A DNA stretch of 64,000 bases, taken from NCBI GenBank assembly GCA_002702705.1, contig PABH01000020.1:1-64000 (forward strand), in the 5' to 3' direction. Shown here piece by piece: positions 1 to 9,095 of the stretch (its first letter is position 1; each line of letters opens with the position of its first letter). The position numbers and the translations under genes are program-made. This DNA is from Anaerolineaceae bacterium (GTDB taxonomy: Bacteria > Chloroflexota > Anaerolineae > Anaerolineales > Anaerolineaceae). Under the pieces are notes generated by a model, which was given only the letters and a program-made list of their open reading frames with translations, was not told where the DNA came from and did no database searches.

Positions 1-322
1 CAATGATTTCCGCAGCAGATCGAACATACTGCATATCTGCTTCGCCCTCAAACCCAGATGGTGTTCCGACTGCTATAAATGCAATTTCAACTCCATCTAA
101 GGCTTCTACATGATTGGTTGTGAAGGTTAACCGTCCTGATTTGACATTTTGTTCAACGAGTTCTTCCAGGCCGGGTTCATAAATGGGCATGATGCCTTGG
201 TGTAAAGAGTTGATGCGGTTCTCGTCGATGTCCAAACAAGCAACTTCATTTCCCAGGTCGGCGAAACAAGTTCCTGTTACAAGACCGACATAACCAGTTC
301 CAATAACGCAAATTTTACTCAT
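1..322 (-). CDS. UDP-glucose 6-dehydrogenase, N-terminal part (runs off window)
   Basis: The reading frame starts at the ATG complementary to 320-322 and leaves the window at base 1, so about 107 N-terminal residues are seen. They begin [20 protein letters not shown], the Rossmann NAD-binding glycine motif of the UDP-glucose/GDP-mannose dehydrogenase family, followed by the conserved YEPGLEEL segment near residue 50 and an AVGTP segment near residue 88. Family members oxidise a nucleotide sugar to the uronic acid for envelope polysaccharides. A strong ribosome site, AGGAGGAC, sits at 331-338 on the minus strand and fixes the start. The gene is divergent from folD. Substrate (UDP-glucose versus a related sugar) cannot be decided from this part. 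Confidence 0.88.
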   Translation of the reverse strand, partial: MSKICVIGTGYVGLVTGTCFADLGNEVACLDIDENRINSLHQGIMPIYEPGLEELVEQNVKSGRLTFTTNHVEALDGVEIAFIAVGTPSGFEGEADMQYVRSAAEII

Positions 323-422
323 ATAAGATGGTCCTCCTGTGTTCCATGATTATAATCGAGAAACAACAAAAACATAATGTTTGTAAAAAATTTCACAATC
401 GGTTTTACTTTAAGAATTCGTT

Positions 423-451
423 TTGTGAGAATAATATTCTAATTGTATAAT
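423..451 (+). promoter_or_regulatory. Sigma70-type promoter of folD
   Basis: TTGTGA (423-428) and TATAAT (446-451) are separated by exactly 17 bases, and the folD start lies 48 bases downstream behind a GGAGG ribosome site at 489-493. This is seen in the sequence; use as a promoter is inferred. Confidence 0.6.
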
Positions 452-498
452 TTCTATGGAATAAAGCGAAGAAATTGTTTTATGTTATGGAGGAATAA

Positions 499-1374
499 AT
501 GACAGCAGAATTTTTAGACGGAAAAGCAATCGCAGAAGACTTGCGAAAAGAGATTAAACAAGAAGTAGATGAACGAATTAAATCGGGAAAAAGGGTACCA
601 GGTTTGGCAACCGTTTTAGTGGGTGAAAATCCTGCTTCGCAAGTTTATGTGCGGATGAAACATAAAGCCTGCCAGGAAGTGGGAATTAATTCTTATGCAA
701 TTGAGATGCCCAAAACTTCTACGCAAGAAGAAGTTGAAAAGAAAGTTAAAGAATTAAATGCCGATCCAAATGTACATGGTATATTGGTTCAATTACCTTT
801 GCCCAGTGGTTTGGATGAAGAAAAGGTACTGAATGTAATCAGTATCGAAAAAGATGTTGATGGGTTTCACCCATTAAATATTGGACGATTAGCTCAAAAA
901 GGTCGTGATCCTTTATTTGTTCCTTGTACACCTGCAGGTTCAATTTATTTACTTAAAAAAGTTGTTCCAAAAATCGAAGGGAAAAATGCAGTTGTTTTAG
1001 GCCGGTCTAATATCGTTGGAATGCCAGTTGCATTGTTATTGGTGCGTGAAAATGCTACAGTCACGATTTGCCATTCCAGGACAAAAGATTTACCGGGGGT
1101 TGTTCGCCAAGCCGATATTTTGATTGCTGCCGTTGGAAGACCAGAAATGGTAAAAGGTGATTGGATCAAACCAGGTGCTGTTGTTATTGATGTGGGTGTG
1201 AACCGCGTGGAAGATCCTTCAGCAAAACGTGGATACCGGTTAGTCGGTGATGTGGATTTTGAAGAAGCAAAAGAAGTTGCTGGTGTGATTACACCCGTGC
1301 CGGGTGGTGTTGGACCAATGACAATTGCTATGTTATTACAGAATACATTAAGGGCAGCAGAATTAGCAGATTAG
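499..1374 (+). CDS. folD: Bifunctional methylenetetrahydrofolate dehydrogenase / methenyltetrahydrofolate cyclohydrolase FolD
   Basis: The 291-residue protein has the usual length and signatures of FolD. An N-terminal catalytic domain contains the [14 protein letters not shown] segment with the catalytic Lys (about residues 51-65) and the [10 protein letters not shown] segment (about 92-101). The Rossmann domain contains [12 protein letters not shown] (about 166-177), and the C-terminal PGGVGPMT signature is near residue 268. FolD interconverts methylene-, methenyl- and formyl-tetrahydrofolate in the cytoplasm. It supplies C1 units for purine synthesis or accepts them from purine breakdown, which fits the purine genes that follow, although a separate promoter and operator lie between. 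The start is supported by the GGAGG site ten bases upstream. Confidence 0.97.
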   Translation: MTAEFLDGKAIAEDLRKEIKQEVDERIKSGKRVPGLATVLVGENPASQVYVRMKHKACQEVGINSYAIEMPKTSTQEEVEKKVKELNADPNVHGILVQLPLPSGLDEEKVLNVISIEKDVDGFHPLNIGRLAQKGRDPLFVPCTPAGSIYLLKKVVPKIEGKNAVVLGRSNIVGMPVALLLVRENATVTICHSRTKDLPGVVRQADILIAAVGRPEMVKGDWIKPGAVVIDVGVNRVEDPSAKRGYRLVGDVDFEEAKEVAGVITPVPGGVGPMTIAMLLQNTLRAAELAD

Positions 1375-1377
1375 TCA

Positions 1378-1443
1378 TTGTCTGACAATTGACTTTTATG
1401 GGAATTATTGTAAAATGGATTTAGTTGTGTAGTTGTCTAACAA
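1378..1443 (+). promoter_or_regulatory. Promoter flanked by two GntR-like operators before the purine operon
   Basis: TTGTCTGACAA (1378-1388) is a perfect palindrome around a central T. A near-copy, TTGTCTAACAA, lies at 1433-1443, 55 bases later. Between them is a promoter: TTGACT (1389-1394), 16 bases, TAAAAT (1411-1416). One copy touches the -35 and the other lies just after the expected start site, the geometry of a repressor. The half-site resembles the TTGTCTAGACAA type bound by HutC/UTRA GntR regulators; the regulator encoded at 4701 is the obvious candidate. The link is inference. Confidence 0.5.
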
Positions 1444-1479
1444 TTGTATTAAACGAATTTTACCCAATAATCCCAAACC

Positions 1480-2874
1480 ATGAAAAAAAATACACTTTTA
1501 ATAAAAAATGCTGCCTTGCTGGTAACGATGGACGGCCACCGTCGTGAAATAAACGATGGTGGTCTTTATATTGTGGATGGTATCATCACTCAGGTTGGAA
1601 AAACTATGGATCTGCCTCAATCGGCAGATGAAGTGATTGATTTAACAGGACATATTGTACTGCCCGGTTTGATAAACACTCATCATCATTTTTATCAAAC
1701 CTTAACCAGGGTGGTGCCAGGTGCTCAGGATGCTAATTTATTCAATTGGTTAAAGACCTTGTATCCGATCTGGGCGAAAATGTCCCCGGAAGATATTTAT
1801 ATCTCCACCAAAACTGCGTTGGCTGAATTGGCTCTTTCCGGCTGTACAACAGCCTCGGATCATTTATATTTATTTCCGAATGGATCAAAATTAGATGATG
1901 AAATTGCAGCAGCCCAAGAGATGGGTTTAAGAATTCATGCTTCACGTGGCTCGATGAGTTTAGGAGAAAGTAAGGGGGGACTGCCGCCAGATAGTGTTGT
2001 TGATTCGGAAGAAGAGATCTTAAAGGACAGCCAACGTTTAATTGAACAATTTCACCAAGATCAACCTGGAGCGATGGTACGGATTGTTTTAGCACCCTGT
2101 TCTCCTTTTAGTGTTACAGGGGATTTGATGCGGCAGAGTGCAAAATTAGCCCGCCAATATGGGGTGCAATTACATACACATCTGGCTGAAACGCAAGACG
2201 AAGAAGCTTTTTGTTTAGAGAAATTTGGTTATCGTCCTTTGGGCTATATGCAGTCTCTCGATTGGGTTGGAAATGATGTTTGGTTTGCCCATTCCGTGCA
2301 TATTAATTCCGATGAAGTTCAAATATATGCCAATGAAGGCTGCGGTGTAGCTCATTGTCCAAGTTCGAATATGCGTTTGGCATCCGGGATTGCACCGATT
2401 TCAGAATATATGGCTGCCGGGGTCAAAGTCGGTTTGGGAGTGGATGGATCTGCCAGTAATGATGGTTCGCATATGTTGGCTGAAGCAAGACAGGCTATGC
2501 TTCTTGCCCGTCTTCAAGCTGGATTAAAAGGAGCTTCTTTATCAGGAAATGATGCTCCCAAATTATTAACAGCCCGTGAATCATTGGCATTGGCAACAAT
2601 TGGTGGCGCTTCCGTCTTGGGTAGAGAAGATCTAGGTTCATTGGAGCCCGGAAAATGTGCTGATTTTATTGCTATAGATCTTAACCGATTAGATTATACG
2701 GGGGCATTGGTTGATCCTTTGGCTGCTTTGGTGTTTTGCCATCCGCAGCGAGTTGATTGGAATTTTGTTCATGGAAAAGCAATTGTGAAAAATGGTGAGC
2801 TAACAACCTTAGATTTGGCACCTCACATCCAGCAGCATAATTCCGCAGCAAAACGATTATTACAAGACTATTAA
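1480..2874 (+). CDS. Amidohydrolase, probably 8-oxoguanine deaminase (AtzB/Pa0142-like)
   Basis: This 464-residue protein belongs to the COG0402 amidohydrolases. Metal ligands are visible as HHHF near residue 68, HTHLAE near 237 and a DGSASND segment near 327. The region RGSMSLGESKGGLPPD (about 153-168) is typical of the subgroup that includes 8-oxoguanine deaminase and hydroxyatrazine ethylaminohydrolase. Lying 16 bases ahead of adenine deaminase, it most likely deaminates an oxidised or hydroxylated purine in the cytoplasm, feeding urate or xanthine-level intermediates. An SsnA-like role is less likely because this subgroup signature is intact. No good ribosome site precedes the ATG; an operator pair and promoter lie just upstream. 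Family is firm, substrate inferred. Confidence 0.8.
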   Translation: MKKNTLLIKNAALLVTMDGHRREINDGGLYIVDGIITQVGKTMDLPQSADEVIDLTGHIVLPGLINTHHHFYQTLTRVVPGAQDANLFNWLKTLYPIWAKMSPEDIYISTKTALAELALSGCTTASDHLYLFPNGSKLDDEIAAAQEMGLRIHASRGSMSLGESKGGLPPDSVVDSEEEILKDSQRLIEQFHQDQPGAMVRIVLAPCSPFSVTGDLMRQSAKLARQYGVQLHTHLAETQDEEAFCLEKFGYRPLGYMQSLDWVGNDVWFAHSVHINSDEVQIYANEGCGVAHCPSSNMRLASGIAPISEYMAAGVKVGLGVDGSASNDGSHMLAEARQAMLLARLQAGLKGASLSGNDAPKLLTARESLALATIGGASVLGREDLGSLEPGKCADFIAIDLNRLDYTGALVDPLAALVFCHPQRVDWNFVHGKAIVKNGELTTLDLAPHIQQHNSAAKRLLQDY

Positions 2875-2890
2875 GAAGAAAGGACCGGTT

Positions 2891-4693
2891 ATGCAGGCAT
2901 TCTGGGAAAAAGATTCTCGATTGTTGGTGGATGTGGCAATGGGAAGAACTTCAGCCACATTGGTTATTAAGAATGGGAAATGGGTCTGCGTTCAGACCGG
3001 TGAAATTGTTCCTAATACCGATATAGCGATTGTAAATGACCGAATTGCATTTGTTGGTAACAATGCAGACCACACAATTGGAGAAAATACTCAGGTAATT
3101 GATGCCAAGGGTGCTTATCTTGTACCTGGTTTGTTAGATGGCCATATGCATGTCGAATCTGGCATGTTGACTGTTTCTGAATTTGTACGAGCAGTATTAC
3201 CTCATGGCACCACAGCTATGTTTATTGACCCGCACGAAATTGCCAATGTTTTTGGACTTAAGGGTGTGAAACTGATGGTGGATGAGGCTTTAAAACAACC
3301 GAATCACGTTTTTGTTCAAGTACCATCTTGTGTACCTTCTGCTCCTGGCTTGGAAACCCCAGGCTCAGAAATCACCCCCGAGGACGTTGCAGAAGCGATG
3401 CAGTGGGAAGGTATTATTGGCTTGGGTGAAATGATGAATTTTCCCGGGGTAGCTGCCAGTGATCAAAAACTACATCAAGAGATGGATGTTACTCGAAAAC
3501 AGCGTAAAGTTATCGGAGGCCATTACGCTGCCCTGGATTTAGGCCTACCATTTCATGGGTATGTTGCCGGCGGAGCACAGGATGATCATGAAGGTACCCG
3601 ACCTGAGGATGCGATACAAAGAGCGCGACAAGGTATGAAAGTAATGATGCGTTATGGTTCTGCCTGGCATGACGTTGCTACCCAAGTTAAAGCGATCACA
3701 GAATATGGACTAGATATTCGTAATTTTATTGTTTGTACGGATGATGCCCACTCTGAAACATTAATCAATGAAGGCCATATTGATCGCGTAATTCGACATA
3801 CGATACAACAAGGGGTGAACCCAATTCAGGCTATTCAGATGGCAACAATAAATACAGCCGAACATTTTGGTTTGACAACCGAGGTTGGGCAAATTGCACC
3901 AGGACGGTATGGTGACGTACTTATCGTTGATGACCTGATTCGGTTTGAAGTAAAAAAAGTAATCAGTAAGGGAAAACTGGTTGCAACGGAAGGACATTTA
4001 AATGTTGCTAAACCAAAAATATCTCATCCGAACTGGGTGACCGAATCGGTCAAGATTAAACGAAAATTTCAAGCCGAAGATTTCCAAGTCAAAACTAACC
4101 AGGTAGGTCAGGTTAAGGCAAACATTATTGGCGTTATTGAAAATCAAGCACCTACAAAACATGTTAAGGCCATGTTACCAGTTCAAAATGGGCGGGTCAT
4201 GATGGACAAAACACAAGACATTGTGAAATTGGCTGTTGTGGAACGACATCAGGCTAGTGGCAGAGTTTCAGTTGGTTTTGTGCAAGGATTTGGATTTACA
4301 ACCGATTGTGCTATTGCCACTACAGTTGCACATGATTCTCATCAATTAATTGTGACGGGAACAAATGAGCGTATGATGGCTTTAGCGGTTAACCATCTGG
4401 TAGATTTGGGGGGTGGACAAGTAGTGGTTCGAGATGGTGAAATAATAGGCGAAGTCTCTTTACCAATTGCTGGATTAATGTCTGATCAACCCGCAGCGAT
4501 TGTTGCAGAGCAAGCAGCTTCTGTTTTAGAAGGTTTTGAAAAATGTGGTTGTAAATTGAATAATCCGAATATGCAGTTAAGTTTATTAGGCCTGGTCGTG
4601 ATTCCTGAAATTCGTTTATCGGATCTCGGGTTAGTCGATGTAAATCAATTTGATTTTATACCAGTGATCGAAGAATTAAATGAATTGGAGTAG
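2891..4693 (+). CDS. ade: Adenine deaminase
   Basis: The 600-residue protein matches the Ade family in length and motifs: DGHMHVESGMLT near residue 85 (metal-binding HxH), DPHEIANVFG near 115, GLGEMMNFPG near 178, GHYAALDLG near 214 and CTDDAHSETL near 282, followed by the long Ade-specific C-terminal domain. It converts adenine to hypoxanthine and ammonia. It follows the amidohydrolase by 16 bases and precedes the GntR regulator by 7, so the three are probably one transcript. The N-terminal stretch before residue 25 is family-like. Together with hpt (33431) and the BMP importer it suggests adenine or adenosine is taken up and used for nitrogen or salvage. Confidence 0.95.
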   Translation: MQAFWEKDSRLLVDVAMGRTSATLVIKNGKWVCVQTGEIVPNTDIAIVNDRIAFVGNNADHTIGENTQVIDAKGAYLVPGLLDGHMHVESGMLTVSEFVRAVLPHGTTAMFIDPHEIANVFGLKGVKLMVDEALKQPNHVFVQVPSCVPSAPGLETPGSEITPEDVAEAMQWEGIIGLGEMMNFPGVAASDQKLHQEMDVTRKQRKVIGGHYAALDLGLPFHGYVAGGAQDDHEGTRPEDAIQRARQGMKVMMRYGSAWHDVATQVKAITEYGLDIRNFIVCTDDAHSETLINEGHIDRVIRHTIQQGVNPIQAIQMATINTAEHFGLTTEVGQIAPGRYGDVLIVDDLIRFEVKKVISKGKLVATEGHLNVAKPKISHPNWVTESVKIKRKFQAEDFQVKTNQVGQVKANIIGVIENQAPTKHVKAMLPVQNGRVMMDKTQDIVKLAVVERHQASGRVSVGFVQGFGFTTDCAIATTVAHDSHQLIVTGTNERMMALAVNHLVDLGGGQVVVRDGEIIGEVSLPIAGLMSDQPAAIVAEQAASVLEGFEKCGCKLNNPNMQLSLLGLVVIPEIRLSDLGLVDVNQFDFIPVIEELNELE

Positions 4694-4700
4694 ACAATAA

Positions 4701-5459
4701 ATGGATCAATTTGGTGAAGCACAATCAGATAAATTAATCACCCCTTTTCAGCGTTTGCAAAATGACTTGGCACATGTGATTGCGGATACAGCAGCTGGAC
4801 AAAAACTGCCCTCTGAACCAAAATTAGCGAAACAATTAGGTGTATCACGTGCAACCTTACGTGAGGCAATGCGGTCTTTTGAAGGGCAAGGTGTAATTCG
4901 CCGTAGGCAGGGTGTGGGTACCTTTGTCGTAGGTCCAGGTCAGGTTTTTGAGACCGGATTGGAAATTTTGGAAAGCATCGAAACTTTGGCAGAAAAAATG
5001 AAGATCGATGTGAAAATGGGGGAATTGGTCGTAGAAAAAATTGAAGCCAATGAAAAATATGCAAAAAAATTAGGCGTAGCGTTAAAAACTCCATTGGTCA
5101 GTGTTTCTCGTGTGATCTTAACGGAAGAACGCCCTGTAGCATTTTTAATTGACGTTTTACCGGAATCCGTTTTGGCTTCCGAAGATTTAAAGGCTGGATT
5201 TAGTGGATCCGTATTAGATCGATTAATTGAAAGTAAAAATTATTCATTATCAAAATCAAAAACCATAATTCATGCTGTGGCTGCTTCATCTTCAATTGCC
5301 CGCTCTTTAGAGATTCAACGAGGAGATGTTTTATTGTATTTTGAAGCTAGTCTTTATGACGAAGAGGGCAGTGTCATTGATTATTCCCACAGTTATTTTT
5401 TGCCGGGTTATTTTCGTTTTCAAGTGATGCGCAGCATCGGCGGTACATTCAAACTTTAA
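4701..5459 (+). CDS. GntR-family regulator with UTRA domain (HutC subfamily)
   Basis: The 252-residue protein has an N-terminal winged helix (about residues 15-77) with the typical KQLGVSRATLREAMRSFEGQ recognition region and RRRQGVGTFV wing. A UTRA effector domain of about 145 residues follows (about 90-245). UTRA domains bind small metabolites and release the DNA. The gene sits inside the purine operon between ade and the YgeY-type hydrolase, so it is probably a local regulator, and the two TTGTCT-type operators at 1378 and 1433 are its likely targets. The ligand is unknown; a purine or pathway intermediate is a reasonable guess. Confidence 0.9.
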   Translation: MDQFGEAQSDKLITPFQRLQNDLAHVIADTAAGQKLPSEPKLAKQLGVSRATLREAMRSFEGQGVIRRRQGVGTFVVGPGQVFETGLEILESIETLAEKMKIDVKMGELVVEKIEANEKYAKKLGVALKTPLVSVSRVILTEERPVAFLIDVLPESVLASEDLKAGFSGSVLDRLIESKNYSLSKSKTIIHAVAASSSIARSLEIQRGDVLLYFEASLYDEEGSVIDYSHSYFLPGYFRFQVMRSIGGTFKL

Positions 5460-5471
5460 TTGGAGCAAATT

Positions 5472-6686
5472 ATGATAGAAAAAGATGTAATGCAGAAGTT
5501 AACTGATAAGGTCTCTGAAAACCGAGCCAATATCATCCAGTTTATGAGAGATATTGTGGCCATACCCAGTATGGATTCTCAGATTGGACCAGTGGGAGAG
5601 CGTATTGCTGAAGAAATGAATAAGCTTGGATTTGAAGAGGTCCGCTTTGACGTAATGGGCAATATTCTTGGAAAAATTGGTAGTGGTGAAAAAGTAATGG
5701 TGTTTGATTCCCACATTGATACCGTTGGCATCGGTGATCCGGATGAATGGACACACGATCCTTTTGAAGGAAAAATTGAAGATGGTATTTTTTACGGACG
5801 TGGTGCCTGTGATGAAAAAAACAGCACCCCAGGTATGGTCTACGGTTTAGCCTTTGCAAGGGATTTGGGATTACTTGATGGTTGGACGGTTTATTATTTT
5901 GGTAATATGGAAGAATGGTGTGATGGTATTGCACCAAATTCATTTGTTGAAGTTGATCCTAAAGTAAAACCGGATTTTGTGGTCATTGGTGAACCCACCA
6001 AAATGAATGTCTATCGTGGGCATAAAGGGCGCCTTGAATTAAAAGTGACTGCTAAAGGCCGCACGGCACACGCAGCCAGTAATCACCTGGGCGATAATCC
6101 CATTTATGCTTTGCTTCCAGTTATTGCAGGTATTCGTGATTTGGAACCTGAATTGGGTGACCATTCATTTTTAGGTCATGGCAAAATTACTGTCAGCGAT
6201 ATGGTTGTTCAAACACCGAGCATAAACGCTGTTCCGGGTGAAGCTGTGATTTATATTGACCGACGAATGACCTTTGGAGAAACTAAAGAAGGTGTGACAG
6301 CCCAAATTGAAGCGTTAATTCCACAGGAATATAAAGATCGTGTCAAAATTGAAGCCTTGTTTTATGAAGAACCTTCTTACACAGGTTTTGTATTCCCAGT
6401 GGATAAATACTTCCCAGCCTGGGTTTTAGAAGAGGATCATCCTTTGGTAGAAGCAGGCCTCCAAGTACGGAGCCTAATGGGCTTGCCTGAAGCACCGGCT
6501 GGAAAGTGGAATTTTAGTACCAATGGAATTTATTGGGCTGGAAAAGCAAATATTCCGAGTATCGGTTTTGGTCCTGGTGATGAAGAAACGGCACATACCA
6601 TCAATGATTGTGTGCCGATCGACGACATGGTAAATGCAACATTGTTTTATGCATTAATTCCCAAAGTATTAAAAGAAAAAATATAA
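5472..6686 (+). CDS. ygeY: YgeY-type M20 family metallohydrolase (selenium-metabolism hydrolase group)
   Basis: The 404-residue M20 zinc hydrolase shows the metal-site motifs HIDTVG near residue 77, RGACDEKN near 110 and MEEW near 145, plus a dimerisation domain in the middle and GHKGRLELK near 182. It matches the YgeY group, which in E. coli and clostridia is encoded beside a carbamoyltransferase (YgeW) and hydA in anaerobic purine loci; its proposed role is hydrolysis of an acyl or carbamoyl diaminopropionate-like intermediate. The ATG at 5472 is chosen over an in-frame TTG at 5460 because GGAGC lies at 5462-5466 with good spacing. It is cytoplasmic, with no signal peptide. The family call is firm; the substrate is literature-based inference. 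Confidence 0.85.
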   Translation: MIEKDVMQKLTDKVSENRANIIQFMRDIVAIPSMDSQIGPVGERIAEEMNKLGFEEVRFDVMGNILGKIGSGEKVMVFDSHIDTVGIGDPDEWTHDPFEGKIEDGIFYGRGACDEKNSTPGMVYGLAFARDLGLLDGWTVYYFGNMEEWCDGIAPNSFVEVDPKVKPDFVVIGEPTKMNVYRGHKGRLELKVTAKGRTAHAASNHLGDNPIYALLPVIAGIRDLEPELGDHSFLGHGKITVSDMVVQTPSINAVPGEAVIYIDRRMTFGETKEGVTAQIEALIPQEYKDRVKIEALFYEEPSYTGFVFPVDKYFPAWVLEEDHPLVEAGLQVRSLMGLPEAPAGKWNFSTNGIYWAGKANIPSIGFGPGDEETAHTINDCVPIDDMVNATLFYALIPKVLKEKI

Positions 6687-6749
6687 TTCGGTTTAAAAAA
6701 TTGCAAAAATAATCGCAATTTATAATCAAACATTCGGAGGACGAATATT

Positions 6750-7730
6750 ATGCAAACAGATTTAAGGGGCCGTGATTTTATAACAGACCTGGATTTTTCT
6801 AAAGAAGAAATTGATACCATTTTGGACCTTGCCTGGGATTTAAAAATGAAACGTGCTACCCGGCAGCCAACCCCATATCTTCGTGATAAAACGATGGCTT
6901 TATTGTTTTTCTACAGCAGCACGCGAACCCGTTCTGCGTTTGAATCCGCTTTTGCTCATTTAGGTGGGCATCCTTCTTTTATTGAAAGCCGCACCACTCA
7001 AATTTCTCACGGCGATACAGAACGTGAAATCGGTCAAATTATGGGCCGTATTTACGATGGAATTGCCATCCGCCACGTGGATTGGGGAATCGGTAATAAA
7101 TATATGAATTATGTGGCAGAAGCCTCTCCTGCGCCTGTATTTAATATGCAGTGTGAGTATTACCATCCTTTCCAAATTTTGGCTGATCTGATGACCATTA
7201 TGGAGAAAAAAGGCCGAAATCTGAAGCGCAAAAAAGTTGTGATGTCATGGGCTTATGCAGAATCCTATCAAAAACCAATGTCCATTCCGAATTCAATGGC
7301 TTTACAATTCCCGCGATTTGGTGTTGATTTTGTGTTGGCACATCCACCTGAATTCAATTTACCCGATGAAACCATCGAACGTGGTCGAGAAGAAGCGCGT
7401 AAAGTTGGAGCAGGTTTTGAAGTGGTGCATGATATGGAAGAAGCATTTAAAGACGCCGATGTGATTTATCCAAAATCCTGGGGTCCTTGGATGGTAACAA
7501 CCGATGCAGATGAAGCTGGTAAAATTATTAAGAAATACCAAAGTTGGATTACCGACGAACGAAAGATGGCTTTAGCCAAAGAAGATGCTATTTTTATGCA
7601 CCCCTTACCAGCTGATCGTGGTGTTGAAGTGACCGACGGTGTAATGGATGGACCACAATCTGTCATTTTTGATGAAGCTGAAAATAAAATGCACATCTGT
7701 TCCGCTGTATATGCATTAACAATGGCATAA
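6750..7730 (+). CDS. ygeW: YgeW-type knotted carbamoyltransferase
   Basis: The 326-residue protein has the aspartate/ornithine carbamoyltransferase fold. The carbamoyl-phosphate loop STRTRSAF is near residue 55, the HPFQ motif near 142 and HPLP near 284. The YgeW group differs from OTC and ATC by its substrate-side segments such as SWAYAESYQKP (about 165-175). It is expected to carry out phosphorolysis of a carbamoylated intermediate, giving carbamoyl phosphate for the carbamate kinase encoded next. GGAGG precedes the start. It is shorter than the E. coli protein (about 396 residues) but complete in motifs. True ornithine carbamoyltransferase is less likely given the YgeY and hydA context. 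Confidence 0.88.
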   Translation: MQTDLRGRDFITDLDFSKEEIDTILDLAWDLKMKRATRQPTPYLRDKTMALLFFYSSTRTRSAFESAFAHLGGHPSFIESRTTQISHGDTEREIGQIMGRIYDGIAIRHVDWGIGNKYMNYVAEASPAPVFNMQCEYYHPFQILADLMTIMEKKGRNLKRKKVVMSWAYAESYQKPMSIPNSMALQFPRFGVDFVLAHPPEFNLPDETIERGREEARKVGAGFEVVHDMEEAFKDADVIYPKSWGPWMVTTDADEAGKIIKKYQSWITDERKMALAKEDAIFMHPLPADRGVEVTDGVMDGPQSVIFDEAENKMHICSAVYALTMA

Positions 7731-7833
7731 GTTTTTTTACAATAAATCACTGGTTTTAAGAAGAAGAATGTTTCTTAATTATTGGAAAAAGAAGAAGCCA
7801 CTGATTTAAATTTTATTGTTTTTAGGAGTAAAA

Positions 7834-8784
7834 ATGGAAAAAAAAGGAATTGCAGTAGTAGCAGTTGGCGGTAACTCGCTGATTAAGAGCAAAGATAAAA
7901 CAACTATTCCGGATCAATATGAAGCTGGTGCAGAATCAATGCATCATATTGCTGAGATGATCGCTCAGGGTTGGGATGTCGTTGTTACACATGGGAATGG
8001 TCCCCAAGTTGGATTTATTTTACGCCGATCTGAATTGTCCTCTCATGTTTTACATGAAGTTCCGTTAGATTATTGTGGAGCAGATTCACAAGGTGCGATT
8101 GGGTATATGTTTGCTCGCGCATTAACCAATGAATTTAAAGACCGCAAAATGGATAAAAAAGCTGCGGCTGTTGTCACCCAAACAATTGTGCGTGTAGATG
8201 ACCCTGCTTTTAAGAATCCTTCCAAACCAATTGGTTCTTTTATGGAAGAAGATGAAGCAAAACGTCGCCAAGCGGAAGATGGTTGGGATGTTGTAGAAGA
8301 TGCTGGCCGTGGTTGGCGGCGTGTTGTTCCTTCACCCAAACCATTTGATATCGTGGAAGCAGATGCCATTCAGGCTTTGGCGAAGGCTGGAATCGTCGTA
8401 GTTGCAGTTGGTGGCGGTGGTATTCCTGTTGTTCGTGAAGAGAATGGTGATTTGCGTGGTGTGGAAGCCGTTATTGATAAAGATTTCGGTTCATCATTAT
8501 TAGCGAATATGATTGGTGCAGATTTATTCGTTATTTCAACGGCGGTAGAAAAAGTGGCACTTCATTTCAATACCCCTGAAGAAAAATGGCTTGAAACCAT
8601 TACACTGGAAGAAGCCAAAAAATTTGCAGCTGAAGGACATTTTGCTAAAGGAAGTATGCTTCCAAAAGTAGAAGCAATCATCCAATTCCTTGAAAAAGGT
8701 GGCAAGAAAGCCTTAATCACTAATCCAGAAAATATTGGTCGGGCATTAAACGGCGAAACCGGTACCTGGATTGTAAAAGAGTAA
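7834..8784 (+). CDS. arcC: Carbamate kinase
   Basis: The 316-residue protein carries the amino-acid-kinase fold with VAVGGNSLI near residue 8, THGNGPQVG near 53, a VVAVGGGGIPV segment near 190 and VIDKDFGSSLLA near 211, all typical of ArcC. It transfers phosphate from carbamoyl phosphate to ADP, giving ATP, CO2 and ammonia. Coming just after the YgeW-type carbamoyltransferase it would harvest energy from purine ring breakdown. The start at 7834 is preferred over an upstream alternative codon at 7816 because TAGGAG lies at 7822-7827. No arcA or ornithine carbamoyltransferase is nearby, so the arginine deiminase pathway is not indicated. Confidence 0.93.
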   Translation: MEKKGIAVVAVGGNSLIKSKDKTTIPDQYEAGAESMHHIAEMIAQGWDVVVTHGNGPQVGFILRRSELSSHVLHEVPLDYCGADSQGAIGYMFARALTNEFKDRKMDKKAAAVVTQTIVRVDDPAFKNPSKPIGSFMEEDEAKRRQAEDGWDVVEDAGRGWRRVVPSPKPFDIVEADAIQALAKAGIVVVAVGGGGIPVVREENGDLRGVEAVIDKDFGSSLLANMIGADLFVISTAVEKVALHFNTPEEKWLETITLEEAKKFAAEGHFAKGSMLPKVEAIIQFLEKGGKKALITNPENIGRALNGETGTWIVKE

Positions 8785-8799
8785 ATAAATTTTCTATCC

Positions 8800-8839
8800 G
8801 TATGTACAGCTTTTGTTTTATAACGAAAGCTGTACATAC
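8800..8839. repeat. Strong inverted repeat in the 311-base gap between arcC and the BMP operon
   Basis: The arms 8800-8817 and 8822-8839 form an 18-bp stem with one G-T wobble and a TTAT loop. The following bases are an A run, not a T run, so it is not a standard plus-strand terminator. The rest of the gap (8785-9095) is AT-rich, with a TAAAAT at 8933-8938 that could be a -10 element and a ribosome site GGAGGAG at 9084-9090. No gene is seen in it. Confidence 0.7.
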
Positions 8840-9095
8840 AAAAAACGCAAAAATCTCAATTTCCCAAAAATATTCAGATCATTTTAATCATATTTTGTTC
8901 TTTTTCAATTATTGAATTAAGGTAAAATACAACCATCCCATAAAATTTTTGTAAAAGTAGAGTTTCTGTTTTGAAAAATCTTGTTAAAAAGATTAGCATT
9001 CTCTGCTATTTAGAAAGGAGTTGATAGGAGAAAATAATCGTTTCGTTTTTCAATTTGAACAAAAATCAGAGTTTCTTATTTTCGGAGGAGATATA

